Shown here piece by piece: positions 22,128 to 33,610 of a stretch of 64,000 bases of DNA. The translations under genes were made by a program, and so were the position numbers. A model generated the notes under the pieces. The model saw only the letters and a list, made by a program, of their open reading frames with translations, did no database searches and was not told where the DNA came from. Origin of the DNA: Falciphora oryzae (taxonomy: Eukaryota > Ascomycota > Sordariomycetes > Magnaporthales > Magnaporthaceae); the NCBI GenBank assembly GCA_000733355.1, contig JNVV01000006.1:109615-173614 (forward strand), read 5' to 3'. Numbering within the stretch: the first letter of the stretch is position 1; every line of letters starts with the position of its first letter.

Positions 22128-24960
22128 CTACATGGCCTGAATTCCGGGCGGCGCCAGCGATTGCTGACCTCCAAGGCTGTTCTGGGACGTGGCACCACTG
22201 GCGACTGGGTGTGGCTTTCGAACAACCTGGGGCGGCGGCGGCAGGTCGTCGCTCTTGGAAGCTTTTCCGATGGAGAAGACGGGGCTCTCCCATCGGTCTC
22301 CCTTGAGCGAGAGCTCGCGGTACTCGGTGGCCTTGGAGCTGATGCCGCCCGGCAGCTTGACGTCGGGGAACATGCTGTCGTTTTGGGTCACGGCGTAGTT
22401 GACCTTCTTGTCGGCCGCCACCTGCTCCGCCTTCTTCTTGCCGTCGAGGATCTGGCGCTGGACAGCCGAGGCGTACCGACTGTATATGTTGGGGATGTTT
22501 TCCGGATCGACCTGGGCCTGCTCCAGCCCGCGGTCGGCCTCCTGTTTGAGCTTGAAGAGGAGCTGATCGAGCTCGTTGAAGTTGTCCCGAATCGCCTTGC
22601 CAAGAGTCTTCTGGAGTGCTGGTCGCATCACCTTGAGCAGCAGTGGCTGCGCAATGCTAAAGAGAAGCTTGTGTTTCGACTCGTGGAGCTTGATCTTGAG
22701 GTTTTTAACATCCACGTCAACCTTGTCGACCCTGAAGAACTTCTGTACGTCCTTCTCATCGGGCGTCGAGATCTTGAGCTTGAACGAGAAACCGTCTCCG
22801 CCCATGAAGATGTCGGCACGGCCCGTGTCTGTGAGAGACGGGAAGCCCTGCTTCCGCTTGACGTAGTAGCTGACATCGCGCAGATCCATCTGAATGCCCG
22901 AGACATGGACCTCAGCAGAGTGCTTGCTCTTCGAGGTGATCCTCTTGCGCCCCCAGCGCATAAAGTTCTCGCTGTGCACGTCGAGCAGGTTGGGCGTGAA
23001 GTTGTCGCTCTCGAGGACGAGGTTTTCGATTACTGCATCCACCTGGTGATCCGAGAACTCGATGCGAGGAACCGGTACGTACGCCACGTTCTCGAAAATG
23101 GCAGGGATGATGACGTCGGTCAGGTCCTTCACGAGATGCTTCTTGAACTTGGGCTTGCCGTTCTCGTCATTGCCCAGATCATTGAACAGCTTCTTGACAG
23201 CTTCACCGAAGGCCTTGTTCTGGGGGTCTTGGTCAAACTGGTCGGTCAGGAACTTGATCTCGTCGACGATTCGGTCGGTGTGCGCCTTGTACTTCTCCCG
23301 CAGGAGATAATTGCCATGGTCGTAGAGATGGCTCCACTCCTCCGTCGACGAATCATCCAAGATGTAGCCCTGCTCCTTCAGGCACCTTCGGATGTACGCA
23401 TTGGTATCTCTGAACCAGTCGCGCAGCTCAGGGTCACGGTCAGCATCGCGATAGATCTGGGCAATGGCAGCCCAAAGGTCGTCTGTGGACGCGCCATTGG
23501 CGAACCGCTCGATCAGCACTTTGAGATCGGCCTCGGCTTGGCCAAGGCTGGACGATCTGGCCTCCTTCGCCGTGCCGGAGCCTTCTTGACCAAGCACCCT
23601 AGCGTGACGGCCATATTGCTCAGTCAGATCGAGAAGCGTCTGCATGGCGTGCTGGTAGTCGGGATGCTGCTGGCACTCGATGATCATTTTCTAGGCACAT
23701 CGTTAGAATCTTCGTGCAGCTGTGGTCTCGAATCGTCCGGGGGACGGGTGGCAATTCGCGTGGATGCCATATCACACTTACCTTCAAGCGCCAGATGGCC
23801 TGCTCACGCCTGTCCTGGGGCATTTTCTGCTCCAAGTAGCGCTTGGTACGTGCTCGGTACTCTTGGGTCTTGGCCCTAGCCGCCTCTTTATCCTCAGCAG
23901 TCAGTTCCTCTGCTCGGGCCTGATCAACTGGCACCGAGGATGAGGCGCCAGCAGCCGACGCAATGGCATCCGTGGGCCCCTGAGTATGGAAGTCAGCCTA
24001 TGTTTGAGAGGTAACAGAATCCAGAGGCCTGATAGCCTGGACCGAAGTGAAACGAACCTGTCCGGCCTGCGAGCCATTGGTCAAAGCCGCGCCCGCGTCG
24101 CTGTTGGTGTTCTTGTTGTTGGCCGAGCCCTTGCTGTACGCACCCTGCACCTGCTTCTTGAGGTTACCCTTGGAAAAATCCGGAGCGTCGTGCCAGGTGT
24201 TGTCATCAGCTGGGCGATCAACTTGGGCAAGATCCGCCTCCGAGGGCCGGACGCTCGCGGCAGCCTTAGTGGCCGCGTCACCGGCCATATCCCTGAAGAT
24301 AATGGTCGTATCCTTCACTAGATAGACGGGGCCGCCTTTGCTTAGTAGACAGAAGAGCAGACGAGACGAGCGAGAAATAAAGCCACAGCTGCAGCGTGGA
24401 TCGACTTACGTAGTTTACGGAACTGGCCGTTGGTTATGATCAGCCTGCCTAGAGTCCGGAGACCTTCGGCGGCACGGTCTCCATGGGCTTTGGCGGTCTC
24501 CTTATCGACGGGAGCGCCAGGGGCCTGGATAGACTTGGGGTCGAAGTGTGATGTCTGCCAGCCAAAGTCCTGCAGAAGGTTTCCCGCGTTCTTGGACAGG
24601 ATCAGGTGCTGAGCCTTGCGCACGACGTCCCTGAAGTCGGCCACAAGGGCTCTGCCCTCTGGCGAGAGCTTGTCAGGGGGGCTCACCAAAGCCTTGGAGG
24701 CCAGGAAGCTGTTGAGAGCAACATCTATCTGGTCGTTCTGCTCGTGGGCAACGGGGGCGCGATTAGAATCTCGGCGCAGGGCAATAGCAACTCTGACACC
24801 GTCGTTGTTGCCCAACACGAAGGTGGGATTGCGCACGTACCGAGGGGTATTTTCCGTGCTGGAAGGCGGATATGATGCCGTAAACCTGGAGCTTACGGGC
24901 CACATCGGCGTCTTTCTGTTTGACGTCGACGGGCTTGTTGACAGACGTGGCGGTCGCCAT
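22128..24960 (-). CDS. HAM1-like protein (fungal Ham1_N/Ham1_C family)
   Basis: Exons are complement 24960..24841, 24737..24410, 24317..24058, 23979..23782 and 23690..22128 (822 aa); all four junctions pair in phase with GT-AG sites. The N-terminus (MATATSVNKPVDVKQKDADV, RKLQVYGIISAFQHGKYPS then NDQIDVALNSFLASKAL) and the C-terminal part (DLTDVIIPAIFENVAYVPVP, VLESDNFTPNLLDVHSENFM, MDLRDVSYYVKRKQGF) match the large fungal HAM1-like family known from Pfam domains. The C-terminal half resembles lipid-binding LEA/BPI-like folds, which is inference. It is not the Ham1 nucleotide pyrophosphatase despite the name. No signal peptide or membrane segment is evident. The function is not established. 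Confidence 0.75.
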
Positions 24961-26479
24961 GCTGCGGGGCGCTGGCTGTTAACGTTCAGCGGGAGGAGGA
25001 AGAGTTTGGGTCAACGCGCCCCCCACGAATTGTATCTTTTTTTTTTTTTTTTTTTTTTTTTATGTAGGACGGCAGATGGCTGAGACGGCCTGGAAAGGTG
25101 TCAGAGGAAATATTACTGGGAATTAAGTTCTATCGATGTAGATGAAGATACGAGGGGATGGTGTGCGTGTGCGGGAGTGGATGGATCGAGGATCGAAGGT
25201 TAAATGGGGGGGCAGGGGTTTCAGTCTGAGCTGGCAGAGGTCGTGCCAGGTGCCAGGGAGCAAGTGGAGGACGTCATCCGTTGAACGAGCACACAGAGGA
25301 GAGCACCCAGCCTCTCTGCACCTGCGGCCCGAAACAGAAAACAAAGGGGGCAAGCGGACAAAAGGCTACCGTGGTTCTCTGGAGCGCAAATCGAGGCGCG
25401 CGCCACTTACTGGATTCCTGTCGGTTGATGCGGATGACGACCCGGTCAAGATGTCGCAACCGGAGCTAGATCAACGCGTCAGCTAGCCTGTTCCAGTGCC
25501 CCATTGACTGCGTTGGCTGGACTTGGCTGGACGCCTCCGTTCCTCGCTGTCCAGGAAAGTCGTACCTAATTGAGCTGGGGGCCCGAGTTAACCGGGCTGC
25601 CTTGTCGTATTTGCACACGCTGGGCGAGAGCTGCTTTGATTGCGTGTGAATGCTGCCGTGATGCGTCGTCTTGCAGATGGGAAATGAAATCGTCACACCC
25701 GCGGCTCTATGACGTCAAGAGCTTGTTAGAAACACAAACAGCTTCCTGGGCCCGTTCTTTGGAGCTACAGGCCCACTAAGGCCAGCGGAATGTCCCCACC
25801 CAGGCAGTCTGGACTCGCGCCATCCAACACATCTTTTTTTTTTTTTTTTTTTTCCTCCCTCTCTTTTAGCTTACCTATTCCGTTGAATTGATGATGATGG
25901 CAGCTGTCGTTTCTACGTCATGTTGACGGTCGCCCGACTGTCGGGGCAGCATGCCTGTTGTTTCTTTGATTGATCTGCTTTTGCTCCATGCCGTGCTTGC
26001 ATGTGCATCTCGGGAACCCTCCGACACTCGGCTCGGATACTCCCTGCCAGACTTGCCACGTCCCGACACTCATTGTAACGCTGCCTGCGCAAGCTGGGCA
26101 ACTTTTTGCCGAATTGAATTGCACGGCGCTGGCGTGACTGGCTGAGCTCCAAGCAGCAGTTGGAGGTCTCGACGGAGCTATGGCCACAGCTCTGAAAGGA
26201 AAGGAGTCAGGAGTCAATGCCATGAAGCTGCCTGCCGTGGTCCCACTTTATCCAATCCGCTGATTGATGGACTGAACGCGTCTGACGCGCTCGCTCGCTC
26301 GCCTGGCGTTGGACCTTGGCGCTGTGATTTTGTTGGTTTGTTGCCGGCTGGCATTTCGATGAGTCTCAATTGTCGGCTTACCCAGCTAGTGGTAACCAGC
26401 TGCTTCCCGCGAAACTGGCAGTTCCTAGGCAACCTGGCTGCTTGACGAACTGCGAGATCCCAAAGGAGAGAGACCCGAG
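24961..26479. other. Divergent promoter region HAM1-like/LIG4
   Basis: About 1.5 kb between divergent genes, with poly(T) runs at 25037-25061 and 25834-25853. No gene is supported. Confidence 0.5.
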
Positions 26480-29400
26480 ATGTCTCGTGTCAAGCGTCAA
26501 GAATCGACCGGACCTTATCCTGTCCCCTCGCGGGAGGCGGAGGAGGAGGACCGGATGCAGTACGCCTCGTCACGCAGATCGCCCACGGCGCCTGACGACC
26601 CAAAGTAAAACCTGCCCACAGCCCGGCCGCGGCGAGGATCATTGCTAACATGCGTCGACCGGCCGCGCTGCGCAGGTTTTCGAACCGCCCGAGAAACCAC
26701 TCCCGCACCTTGGTCTTTTCAGACCTGTTCACCCACCTGTTCAACCCCCTGAACGAGAACAAGACGTCGCGGGGCACCAGCGGCCCTCCCCGGCGTAAGG
26801 CGGGCCCGTCAAAGCTGTCGCCCCACGAGCAGCGTCGCCTCATCATCCAGCGCTTTGTTGCCCGCTGGCGCGCCGAGGTCGGCAACGACTTCTACCCGGC
26901 CCTGCGCCTGATCCTTCCGGACAAGGACCGCGACCGTGGCGTCTACGGGCTCAAGGAGAACACCATTGGCAAGCTGCTCGTCAAGTTGATGAAGATATCG
27001 AGTGACTCTGAGGACGGCCACAGCCTGCTGCGGTGGAAACTCCCCGGTCAGACGTTTGCCAGCCGCATGGCTGGTGACTTTGCCGGCCGCTGCTTCGAGA
27101 TCCTATCCAAGAGACAGATGCGTTCTGCCCCCGGCGACATGCGCATTGCGGAGGTCAACGCCCTTCTCGACGAGCTGTCCGCCGCCTCGGGCGAGGCCGA
27201 GCAGCTGCCCATCTTCCAGGTCTTCTACGAGCGCATGAACGCCTCGGAGATGATGTGGCTGGTTCGCATCGTGCTGCGGCAGATGAAGGTCGGCGCCTCG
27301 GAGCGCACTTTCCTCGACATGTGGCATCCGGACGGCGAGGCTCTGTTCAGCGTTAGCTCAAGCCTGCGCCGTGTCTGCTGGGAGCTGTACGACCCCGCCG
27401 TGCGCCTCGAGCAAGAGGACACGGGCGTCACGCCTATGCAGTGCTTCCAGCCACAGCTCGCCCAGTTCCAGATGCCCGAATCCTTTGAGCGCATGGTCAC
27501 GCACATGCGACCCACAGACGATGACCCGGAGTTCTGGATTGAGGAGAAGCTCGACGGTGAGCGCATGCAGATGCACATGGTCGAGGACAACTCGGTGCCT
27601 GGCGGCAAGCGCTTCTGCTTCTGGTCGCGCAAGGGGAAAGAGTACACATATCTTTACGGCAGCAGCCTCGAGGACGGCAACTCGGCCCTCACCCAGCACC
27701 TCGGCGACGCTTTCGAGCCGCGCGTGAGGAACCTCATATTGGACGGAGAGATGGTCACCTGGGACCCCAAACTCGACAAAATGGTGGCCTTTGGTACTCT
27801 CAAGACTGCCGCGCGGTTGGGCCAGAAGATGCCTCTGGACGAGAGTAGCGAGCGGCCTCTGTTCCGCGTCTTCGACATTCTGTACCTCAACGACGAGCCC
27901 ATAACCCAGTACACGCTACGCGATCGCCGCCGTGCCCTCGACGGCGCGGTCCGTGGCGTCCATCGAAGGCTCGAGATACACCCCTACGAGAAGGCGACGT
28001 CGCACGACGCCATCGAGCCTCTCCTGCGCCAGGTCATCGCCGACGCATCCGAGGGTCTGGTACTCAAGAACCCTCGGTCTAGTTACCGGCTCAACAGTCG
28101 CAACGAGGACTGGCTCAAGGTCAAGCCCGAATACATGGATGAGTATGGCGAATCTCTCGACTGCCTCGTCATTGGCGGCTACTTTGGATCGGGGCGCCGG
28201 GGCGGCACCGTCTCCAGCTTCCTCTGCGGGCTGAGGGTGGGAGAGAATCACGTCAAGGCCGGTATCGACCCGGAGAAGTGCATCAGCTTCTGCAAGGTCG
28301 GCGGCGGGTTCAAGGCTGAGGACTACGCTCAGATCCGACACCTGACGGAGGGCAAGTGGATGGAATGGGACGCCGGCAACCCGCCCAGCAAGTACATCGA
28401 GCTCGGCGGCGGCGATAAGTTTCAGTACGAAAGGCCCGACATCTGGATCCGTCCTAAGGACTCGATCGTAATCTCTATCAAGGCGGCCAGCGTCGGAGCG
28501 TCGGATCAGTTCGGCATGAAGGTGACACTACGCTTTCCAAGGTTTCGCGGCCTGAAGTCCGACAGAAGCTGGGACTCGGCGCTGGACGTGGATGGGTTCT
28601 TGCGACTTCGGGAGGAGGTCGAGCGGAAAGCCAAAGAGAGGACAGAAATGAAGATCGAGGACCGCAGGCGCCCGGCCCAGAAGAAGGCGCGACGGGAGCT
28701 CGTCATTGTCGGCCGGGATGAATCGGCCACGATGGCGGTCGGCGCCGACCGGCTGGGCAGCCGGGCCAACGCGGGGGCCAAGAAGGCGAGGCTATTCAAG
28801 GGCGTCACCTTCTGCGTGCTGTCAGAGTCGCTCTATCCGATGCGCCGGACCAAGGCCCAGCTCGAGACGCTGGTCAAGAGCCACGGTGGAAGCATTTCGC
28901 AGAAGGCGGATCCTAAATCCAACACAATGCGTCTGATCTCGGACAAAAACGTAGTCAAGGTGGCGAGTCTAATCAAGCAGGACGGTGACGTGGACGTCAT
29001 CCGTCCAAGGTGGATTATTGACTGCGTCGGGCAGGGGGGCGGTGGATTTGTGCTTCCACTCGAAGAGCGGCACATTTTGCACGCCTCCGAGTCCACACAG
29101 CGGGTCGCAGAAGAGAGCATTGATGCGTTCGGGGACAGCTACATGCGGGATCTGGAGGCCGAGGAGGTTGGTGAAATTCTAGAAGGCATGGGCCAGCAGG
29201 GCTACGACGAAGACCCGGACGAAGATGATATGCGCCATATGCTGGAGCTGCTTAGCGAGACGGGCGAGCCGGCCCGCGGTCTGATGTTCCAGCGGTGCTT
29301 GGTCCACTGCGCCGGGTCTACGGGCACGCCCGCCTTTGCACTGGAGCAGCTACGAAACTACGTGCTGTTCGGGGGCGGAACCATCGCGGATGACGTCGGC

Positions 29401-29598
29401 GGGAGTGGCATCACCCACATAGTTGTGGTGGCCGGCCCGGCGGCTGCCGACCCGCTTGTTGACAGGGAGCTGGCAGCCGAGATGCGGCGTGCGACGAGCT
29501 GGATGCGGCGGCCACCGCGGATTGTGTCACAGGAATGGGTCAAGGAGAGCTGGAAGGAAGCAACAAGGCTGGACGAAGAGATGTTCGCGCCGCAGTGA
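26480..29598 (+). CDS. LIG4: DNA ligase IV (NHEJ)
   Basis: Exons are 26480..26604 and 26676..29598 (1015 aa). The 71-bp intron (donor GTAAAA, branch GCTAAC, acceptor CGCAG) joins DDPK to FSNRPRNHSRTLVFSDLF; the downstream ATG at 26650 lies inside this intron and is not the start. An N-terminal DNA-binding domain is followed by the nucleotidyltransferase domain with motif I EEKLDGERM (catalytic Lys near 333), motif III around LILDGEMVTWDP, motif IV EGLVLKNPRSSY and motif V DWLKVKPEYMDE. Two BRCT domains follow, near residues 745-840 (LFKGVTFCVLSES) and 910-1010 (FQRCLVHCAG). Ligase IV with XRCC4/Lif1 seals double-strand breaks in nonhomologous end joining; its BRCT linker binds XRCC4. Length and domain order are normal for fungal Lig4. 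Confidence 0.95.
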
Positions 29599-29769
29599 TT
29601 GAGCTCTCTTAAGCTAGTAAGCGTAGAAAGCAACAAGCTAAGGGCCAGCCGGTGGACCAGACGGGCCACAATGCATCGAGCCACCATTGACAGGCGGCCC
29701 GAACGACTAGGTAGCTAAGCTGGGCGCCTGGCCTGTGCCTGGCGGTGGAAGACCGAGGGTGGCCAATGG

Positions 29770-30639
29770 TCACTTGCCGATAGTGAGGAACAGACGGTCG
29801 CCAACGTCGCCCAGGCCTGGGCGAAGCATACCCTTGTCGGTGAGTTCCTGGTCGACGGCGGCGACCCATATCTCAACACCCTCGGGCCACTCCGCAGCAG
29901 CGCGCCTGACACCGTCGGCGGCGGCAATAACACTGAGAACGACGACGCGGCGGGCCCCCCACTCGCGCAGAGTCTGTATCGCGGCAGCACAGGTACCGCC
30001 CGTAGCGATGACAGGGTCGAGGATGAAGGCGAGGCTGGGGGCGGCGGTCTCAGACGCGCCCCCGGCACCGGGCAGGTGGTTGGGCAGGTTGTTGTAGTAC
30101 TCGACAGGCTCGAGCGTGGTCGGCTCGCGGTAGAGGCCCAGGTGGTGGACCGGGACCGGCTCGGGCAGTAAGGTCTGGACGGCTGCACAGGGAGCGAGGG
30201 GAGTCGGGTCCCCAAAGGTCAGCAGCAGTTCCTTGAGCGGACTGTGTCAAGGGCAACGGAGCACGCAGGAGAGACCAACCCTCGGTCATGGCGAGACCGG
30301 ACCGCAGGATGGGGACCAGACACAGCGTCTCGGGGGATATACGGCTCGCGGTGTACTCGAAGCCGATGGGGGTTTCGCCCTGTTTCCCGGGCCAGGTGCA
30401 AGACCAGGATCGGCCAGCAGTCAGCCATGCGCAACTCGGAAGAAGCCGCGCTGGTCGCGTACCTTGTGTGCGGCAACTGCGGAGACGCTGGAAGCCAGGG
30501 CCTCGCAGGCGACGATCAGTGATATCTCATGGACGAGGTTCTTGACCTCCTTTGCCGCCGTCGACTTCGATCGGAGCTGGCTGAGCTTGGCGACGAGGCA
30601 CGGGTGGTTGGAAATGTGGACGTTTGCTGGAAGGCTCAT
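29770..30639 (-). CDS. FUR1: Uracil phosphoribosyltransferase
   Basis: Exons are complement 30639..30463, 30379..30280 and 30182..29770 (229 aa). The first donor is GTACGC. The second is GTTGGT, an unusual but in-phase donor (phase 1) paired with a GTGCAG acceptor. Signature segments: N-terminal NVHISNHPCLVAKLSQLR, GETPIGFEYTASRISPETL, LVPILRSGLAMTEAV, EPVPVHHLGLYREPTTLEPV, and the PRPP loop LDPVIATGGTCAAAI. The C-terminus GDVGDRLFLTIGK matches yeast Fur1. The enzyme converts uracil plus PRPP to UMP in pyrimidine salvage and activates 5-fluorouracil. It lies 171 bp from, and convergent with, LIG4. The length is slightly short but complete. Confidence 0.93.
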
Positions 30640-31801
30640 TGTCTCGACCTTGTCCGCCGTTCTGTCGGCTGAAGACGGTAGGGACCGACGAGGGGGGCAG
30701 CGTGCTCTAGACAGTCGTTTGTGGGCGGCAGGCGACGGAGAGATGACCCTGGACGGTACGTGGCTGACTACCAGTATGGGGAAGTACTTGGAACCCTATC
30801 GCAGTAGTCGGCGGATAGATATTATCCAACTTGAGCAACACAGAGGGCACTTGAGGTCTACTGGTCCAAGTTACGCGGCTAGGTAGAAGGGAGGAGGTGC
30901 GCATACACCTAGGGAGGCGAGTGTGAGTAAAGACGGCGGTGGGGGAGAGGTAGATAAAGCGGGCAGTTGACCGAAAGGCGGCGGCGGCGGCGGCGGCGTC
31001 TTTGTTTGTTTGAACGAGCCGACGCAGCCCAGAACGGTACCTTGGTACCTTGGGGTGGTACTTTCTAATGGTACCTCTAATGGTACCTGCCTGCAGGTCG
31101 CCCTCATCCGGTCAGCGGTGGGTGGTGGTGTGTTAGATAGATACCAGGGCCGACGCTGTGATAGGAGCATGACGGTAAAGGGTACGGAGCTCTGAGGGCG
31201 GGTGTGGCGTAGGTATTACGTAGATCGGCTGGGGGTTGAGGCATCTCGAGGACAGCGGAGAGAAGCAGCGGCACTCAATGCAAGCTCCATGCCTGAAGGC
31301 GGGGTGAGGGAGCTGGAGCTCCAGCGCAATCTCAGTGGTCCAGCTGCACGAGGACCCCACTGACTTCGTGCCGCCTGTGATCAATACACCCAGCTACACC
31401 GCACCGCACGCACTGATCAGCAAGTGAGGTGCTGCCAACAGGCCCCATGACCCATGACCAACCTAAAGAGCAAAGCTAACCAAGACCCCGACTGACGGAA
31501 TGGACCTCGCTCCGATTACCACAGGGGATGGTCCCCGATTTCTGGAGACGGCCTCGTGTCGCTTTTTTTTTTTTTTTTTTTTTCACCATGTCGCCACCGG
31601 CGCCCAGGCGCAAAGGTTTGACCGTTTGCCCGACTACCTAATTGATGGTCTCCCCGTCGAGGGATGATAGAGCAAGCGGCACACATATGCACTTGCTCGC
31701 CCTGGCACTAGACTGAACCGAATTGATACCAAGGCCAGCAGGCCGCCCAGCCCTCCTGAGCCAGGCCCCTTGAACAACCCCCTGCGCCAACCTACATACC
31801 G
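30640..31801. other. Divergent promoter region FUR1/fluoride exporter
   Basis: About 1.16 kb. It contains a GGTACC cluster at 31035-31089 and a T run at 31563-31583. No gene is supported. Confidence 0.5.
31035..31089. repeat. Cluster of four GGTACC-containing short repeats
   Basis: Two copies of GGTACCTT in tandem are followed, after a diverged GGTAC copy, by two copies of TAATGGTACCT, within 55 bp. It lies between FUR1 and the fluoride exporter. Confidence 0.75.
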
Positions 31802-32998
31802 ATGCGGAGACGCGCCGCCGGACGGTCATGGCCCGTGGATGCACAAGCAGTGGCCGCCGAGGCCTACACGCTCTCCTACCTGGTCCTCTTCGCCCTGCTT
31901 GGCACCCTGGCCCGCCTGGCCCTGCAGGCCCTCGCCACCTACCCCGGCGCTCCCGTCAGCTTCGCCTCGGTGTGGCCCAACTTTGCGGGTAGCTTCGTCT
32001 TTGGCCTCGTGGCCGACGACCGTGTCCTGCCCCGCCCCAGTCCCCCCGCCGCCGCCGAGTCGTCCTCGTCCAGCGACAACAACATCCCAGACCCCGAGTC
32101 CACCCCACAACCCGGCAAGCCCACGGGCGCCGCCGCCGCAGGGGCGACGACGACGACGACGACACCAGCCCCAAAGAAGACACCTCTCTACGTCGGCCTG
32201 ACCACCGGATTCTGCGGCTCCTTCACCTCCTTCTCCTCTTTTATCAGGGATGCTTTCCTAGCCCTCATCAACGGCCTCCCGCCTCCCGGCGCCGCCGCCG
32301 CCGCCGCCGCCGCCTCTCCTGGCCTCGCCAGCAACAGCAATAGCACCAATGGCGGCCACTCCTTCATGGCCTTTGTCGCCGTTCTCCTCGCCACCGTCTC
32401 GCTCTCGCTCGCCGGCCTCTTTTCCGGCGCCCACCTTGCCCAGGCCCTGAAGCCCGCCCTTCCCGCCTTCGCCCGCGACGGTCCCGTCCGCTCCGTCTTC
32501 AACCGTGCCGCACTGGTCGTTGCCTGGCCTTCCTGGCTGGCCGCCATCGTGCTCGCCGCCATCGTGCCCGTGTCCGACACGTGGCTGCGCGGCCAGGTCC
32601 TGTTTGCACTCGCCTTTGCGCCCCTCGGCTGTCTGGCACGCTTCTACCTCTCCGCGGCCCTCAACGGCCGCCTGTCGCCCTCTTTCCCCCTTGGCACCTT
32701 CTTGGCCAACACGACAGGGACCGCCGTGCTGGCTGTCGCCTGGGACCTCGCCCACTCCCGCCTCAGCGGCCTGGTTGGCTGCTTAGTCTTGCAGGGAGTC
32801 GAAGACGGCTTCTGCGGCTGCCTCACCACCGTATCCACTTGGGTTGCTGAGCTGGCCGAGCTGGCCCGCCGTCGCACACGCGACGCCTACGTGTATGGTG
32901 CATCAAGCATCGCCGTTGCTCTTCTTCTCGCTATTGCTATCATGGGTGGTCTTACATGGTCCCATCCAGGAGACCTGAGGCTATATTGCATATACTGA
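31802..32998 (+). CDS. FEX1: Two-domain fluoride export channel (CrcB/FEX)
   Basis: Single exon, 398 aa. It has two CrcB-type halves in one chain, as in eukaryotic FEX. Half 1 has LFALLGTLARLALQAL, WPNFAGSFVFGL and TTGFCGSFTSFSSF. Half 2 has APLGCLARFYLSAAL, LGTFLANTTGTAVLA and DGFCGCLTTVSTWV. The GFCG(S/C)xTT/TSxS motifs and the two conserved Asn (WPN, LAN) form the channel and the region around the central Na+ site in this family. About eight to nine membrane segments are visible. Half 1 contains long low-complexity inserts: a Pro/Ser/Thr stretch with six Thr near residue 118, and eight Ala near 165. Known role: plasma-membrane fluoride efflux protecting from environmental F-. The yeast symbol is used by analogy. 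Confidence 0.9.
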   Translation: MRRRAAGRSWPVDAQAVAAEAYTLSYLVLFALLGTLARLALQALATYPGAPVSFASVWPNFAGSFVFGLVADDRVLPRPSPPAAAESSSSSDNNIPDPESTPQPGKPTGAAAAGATTTTTTPAPKKTPLYVGLTTGFCGSFTSFSSFIRDAFLALINGLPPPGAAAAAAAASPGLASNSNSTNGGHSFMAFVAVLLATVSLSLAGLFSGAHLAQALKPALPAFARDGPVRSVFNRAALVVAWPSWLAAIVLAAIVPVSDTWLRGQVLFALAFAPLGCLARFYLSAALNGRLSPSFPLGTFLANTTGTAVLAVAWDLAHSRLSGLVGCLVLQGVEDGFCGCLTTVSTWVAELAELARRRTRDAYVYGASSIAVALLLAIAIMGGLTWSHPGDLRLYCIY

Positions 32999-33610
32999 CC
33001 GGCCACTTCCCTCCATCTTCAAATCGTAAAATTACAAAAAATGCTAATGTGAGAGCAAAGTAATAAAGAAGGCCCCAATACAACAAAATTCCTTCAACAA
33101 TCCATCCATCTCTAGCTCCCTCGATACATCCATGTGTGGCTCTTTTTTTTTCTCTCGCTTCCACTGACGTCTCCGATCCTGTCACACTTTCTTATTTTCG
33201 ACGAGTAAATATACCCCGCGTTTCCTTGGTCTATAATGCCCATTTCAATTCTACGACCCGTCACCTTTTTTTTTTGGTTGAGCCTCAGAGGTTATCAATC
33301 TCTCAACATGTCAGAGAAACCCCGAGAACGTAAAGAATGTAGCACACAGTAAATAGCAAAAATGACAGAAAAAGACATGCGAGGAAACTCCTCGAGAATT
33401 AAAAGTTTGGTGCGAATAAATGATGTCCTTCGTTGAAGTCGCTGCGAGTCAAATCAACAAAAGCAAGGAACTATCCGCTTGAGAGACTACTGGAGCTTGG
33501 ACATCCTCCTCGACATGCTACAGAAGGACAGACTAGGTCAGTAAGGTTTTCAAAGATACAGGGCGCAGAGATGGTCAGGCCCCATAGTAGCCCGAAGCAG
33601 CAGAATGAAC
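32999..33610. other. Convergent 3' region FEX/GDH2
   Basis: About 610 bp, AT-richer than its flanks, between two convergent stop codons. No gene is seen. Confidence 0.5.

Noticed and set aside
22125..23879. 584-codon open frame on the plus strand
   Set aside because: It lies exactly antisense to the last exon of the HAM1-like gene and its composition (Leu/Val/Glu-rich) mirrors that coding strand. No recognisable domain.
26650..26675. ATG at 26650 as LIG4 start
   Set aside because: It lies within the inferred intron; the upstream exon from 26480 joins in phase and gives the expected NRPRNHS context.
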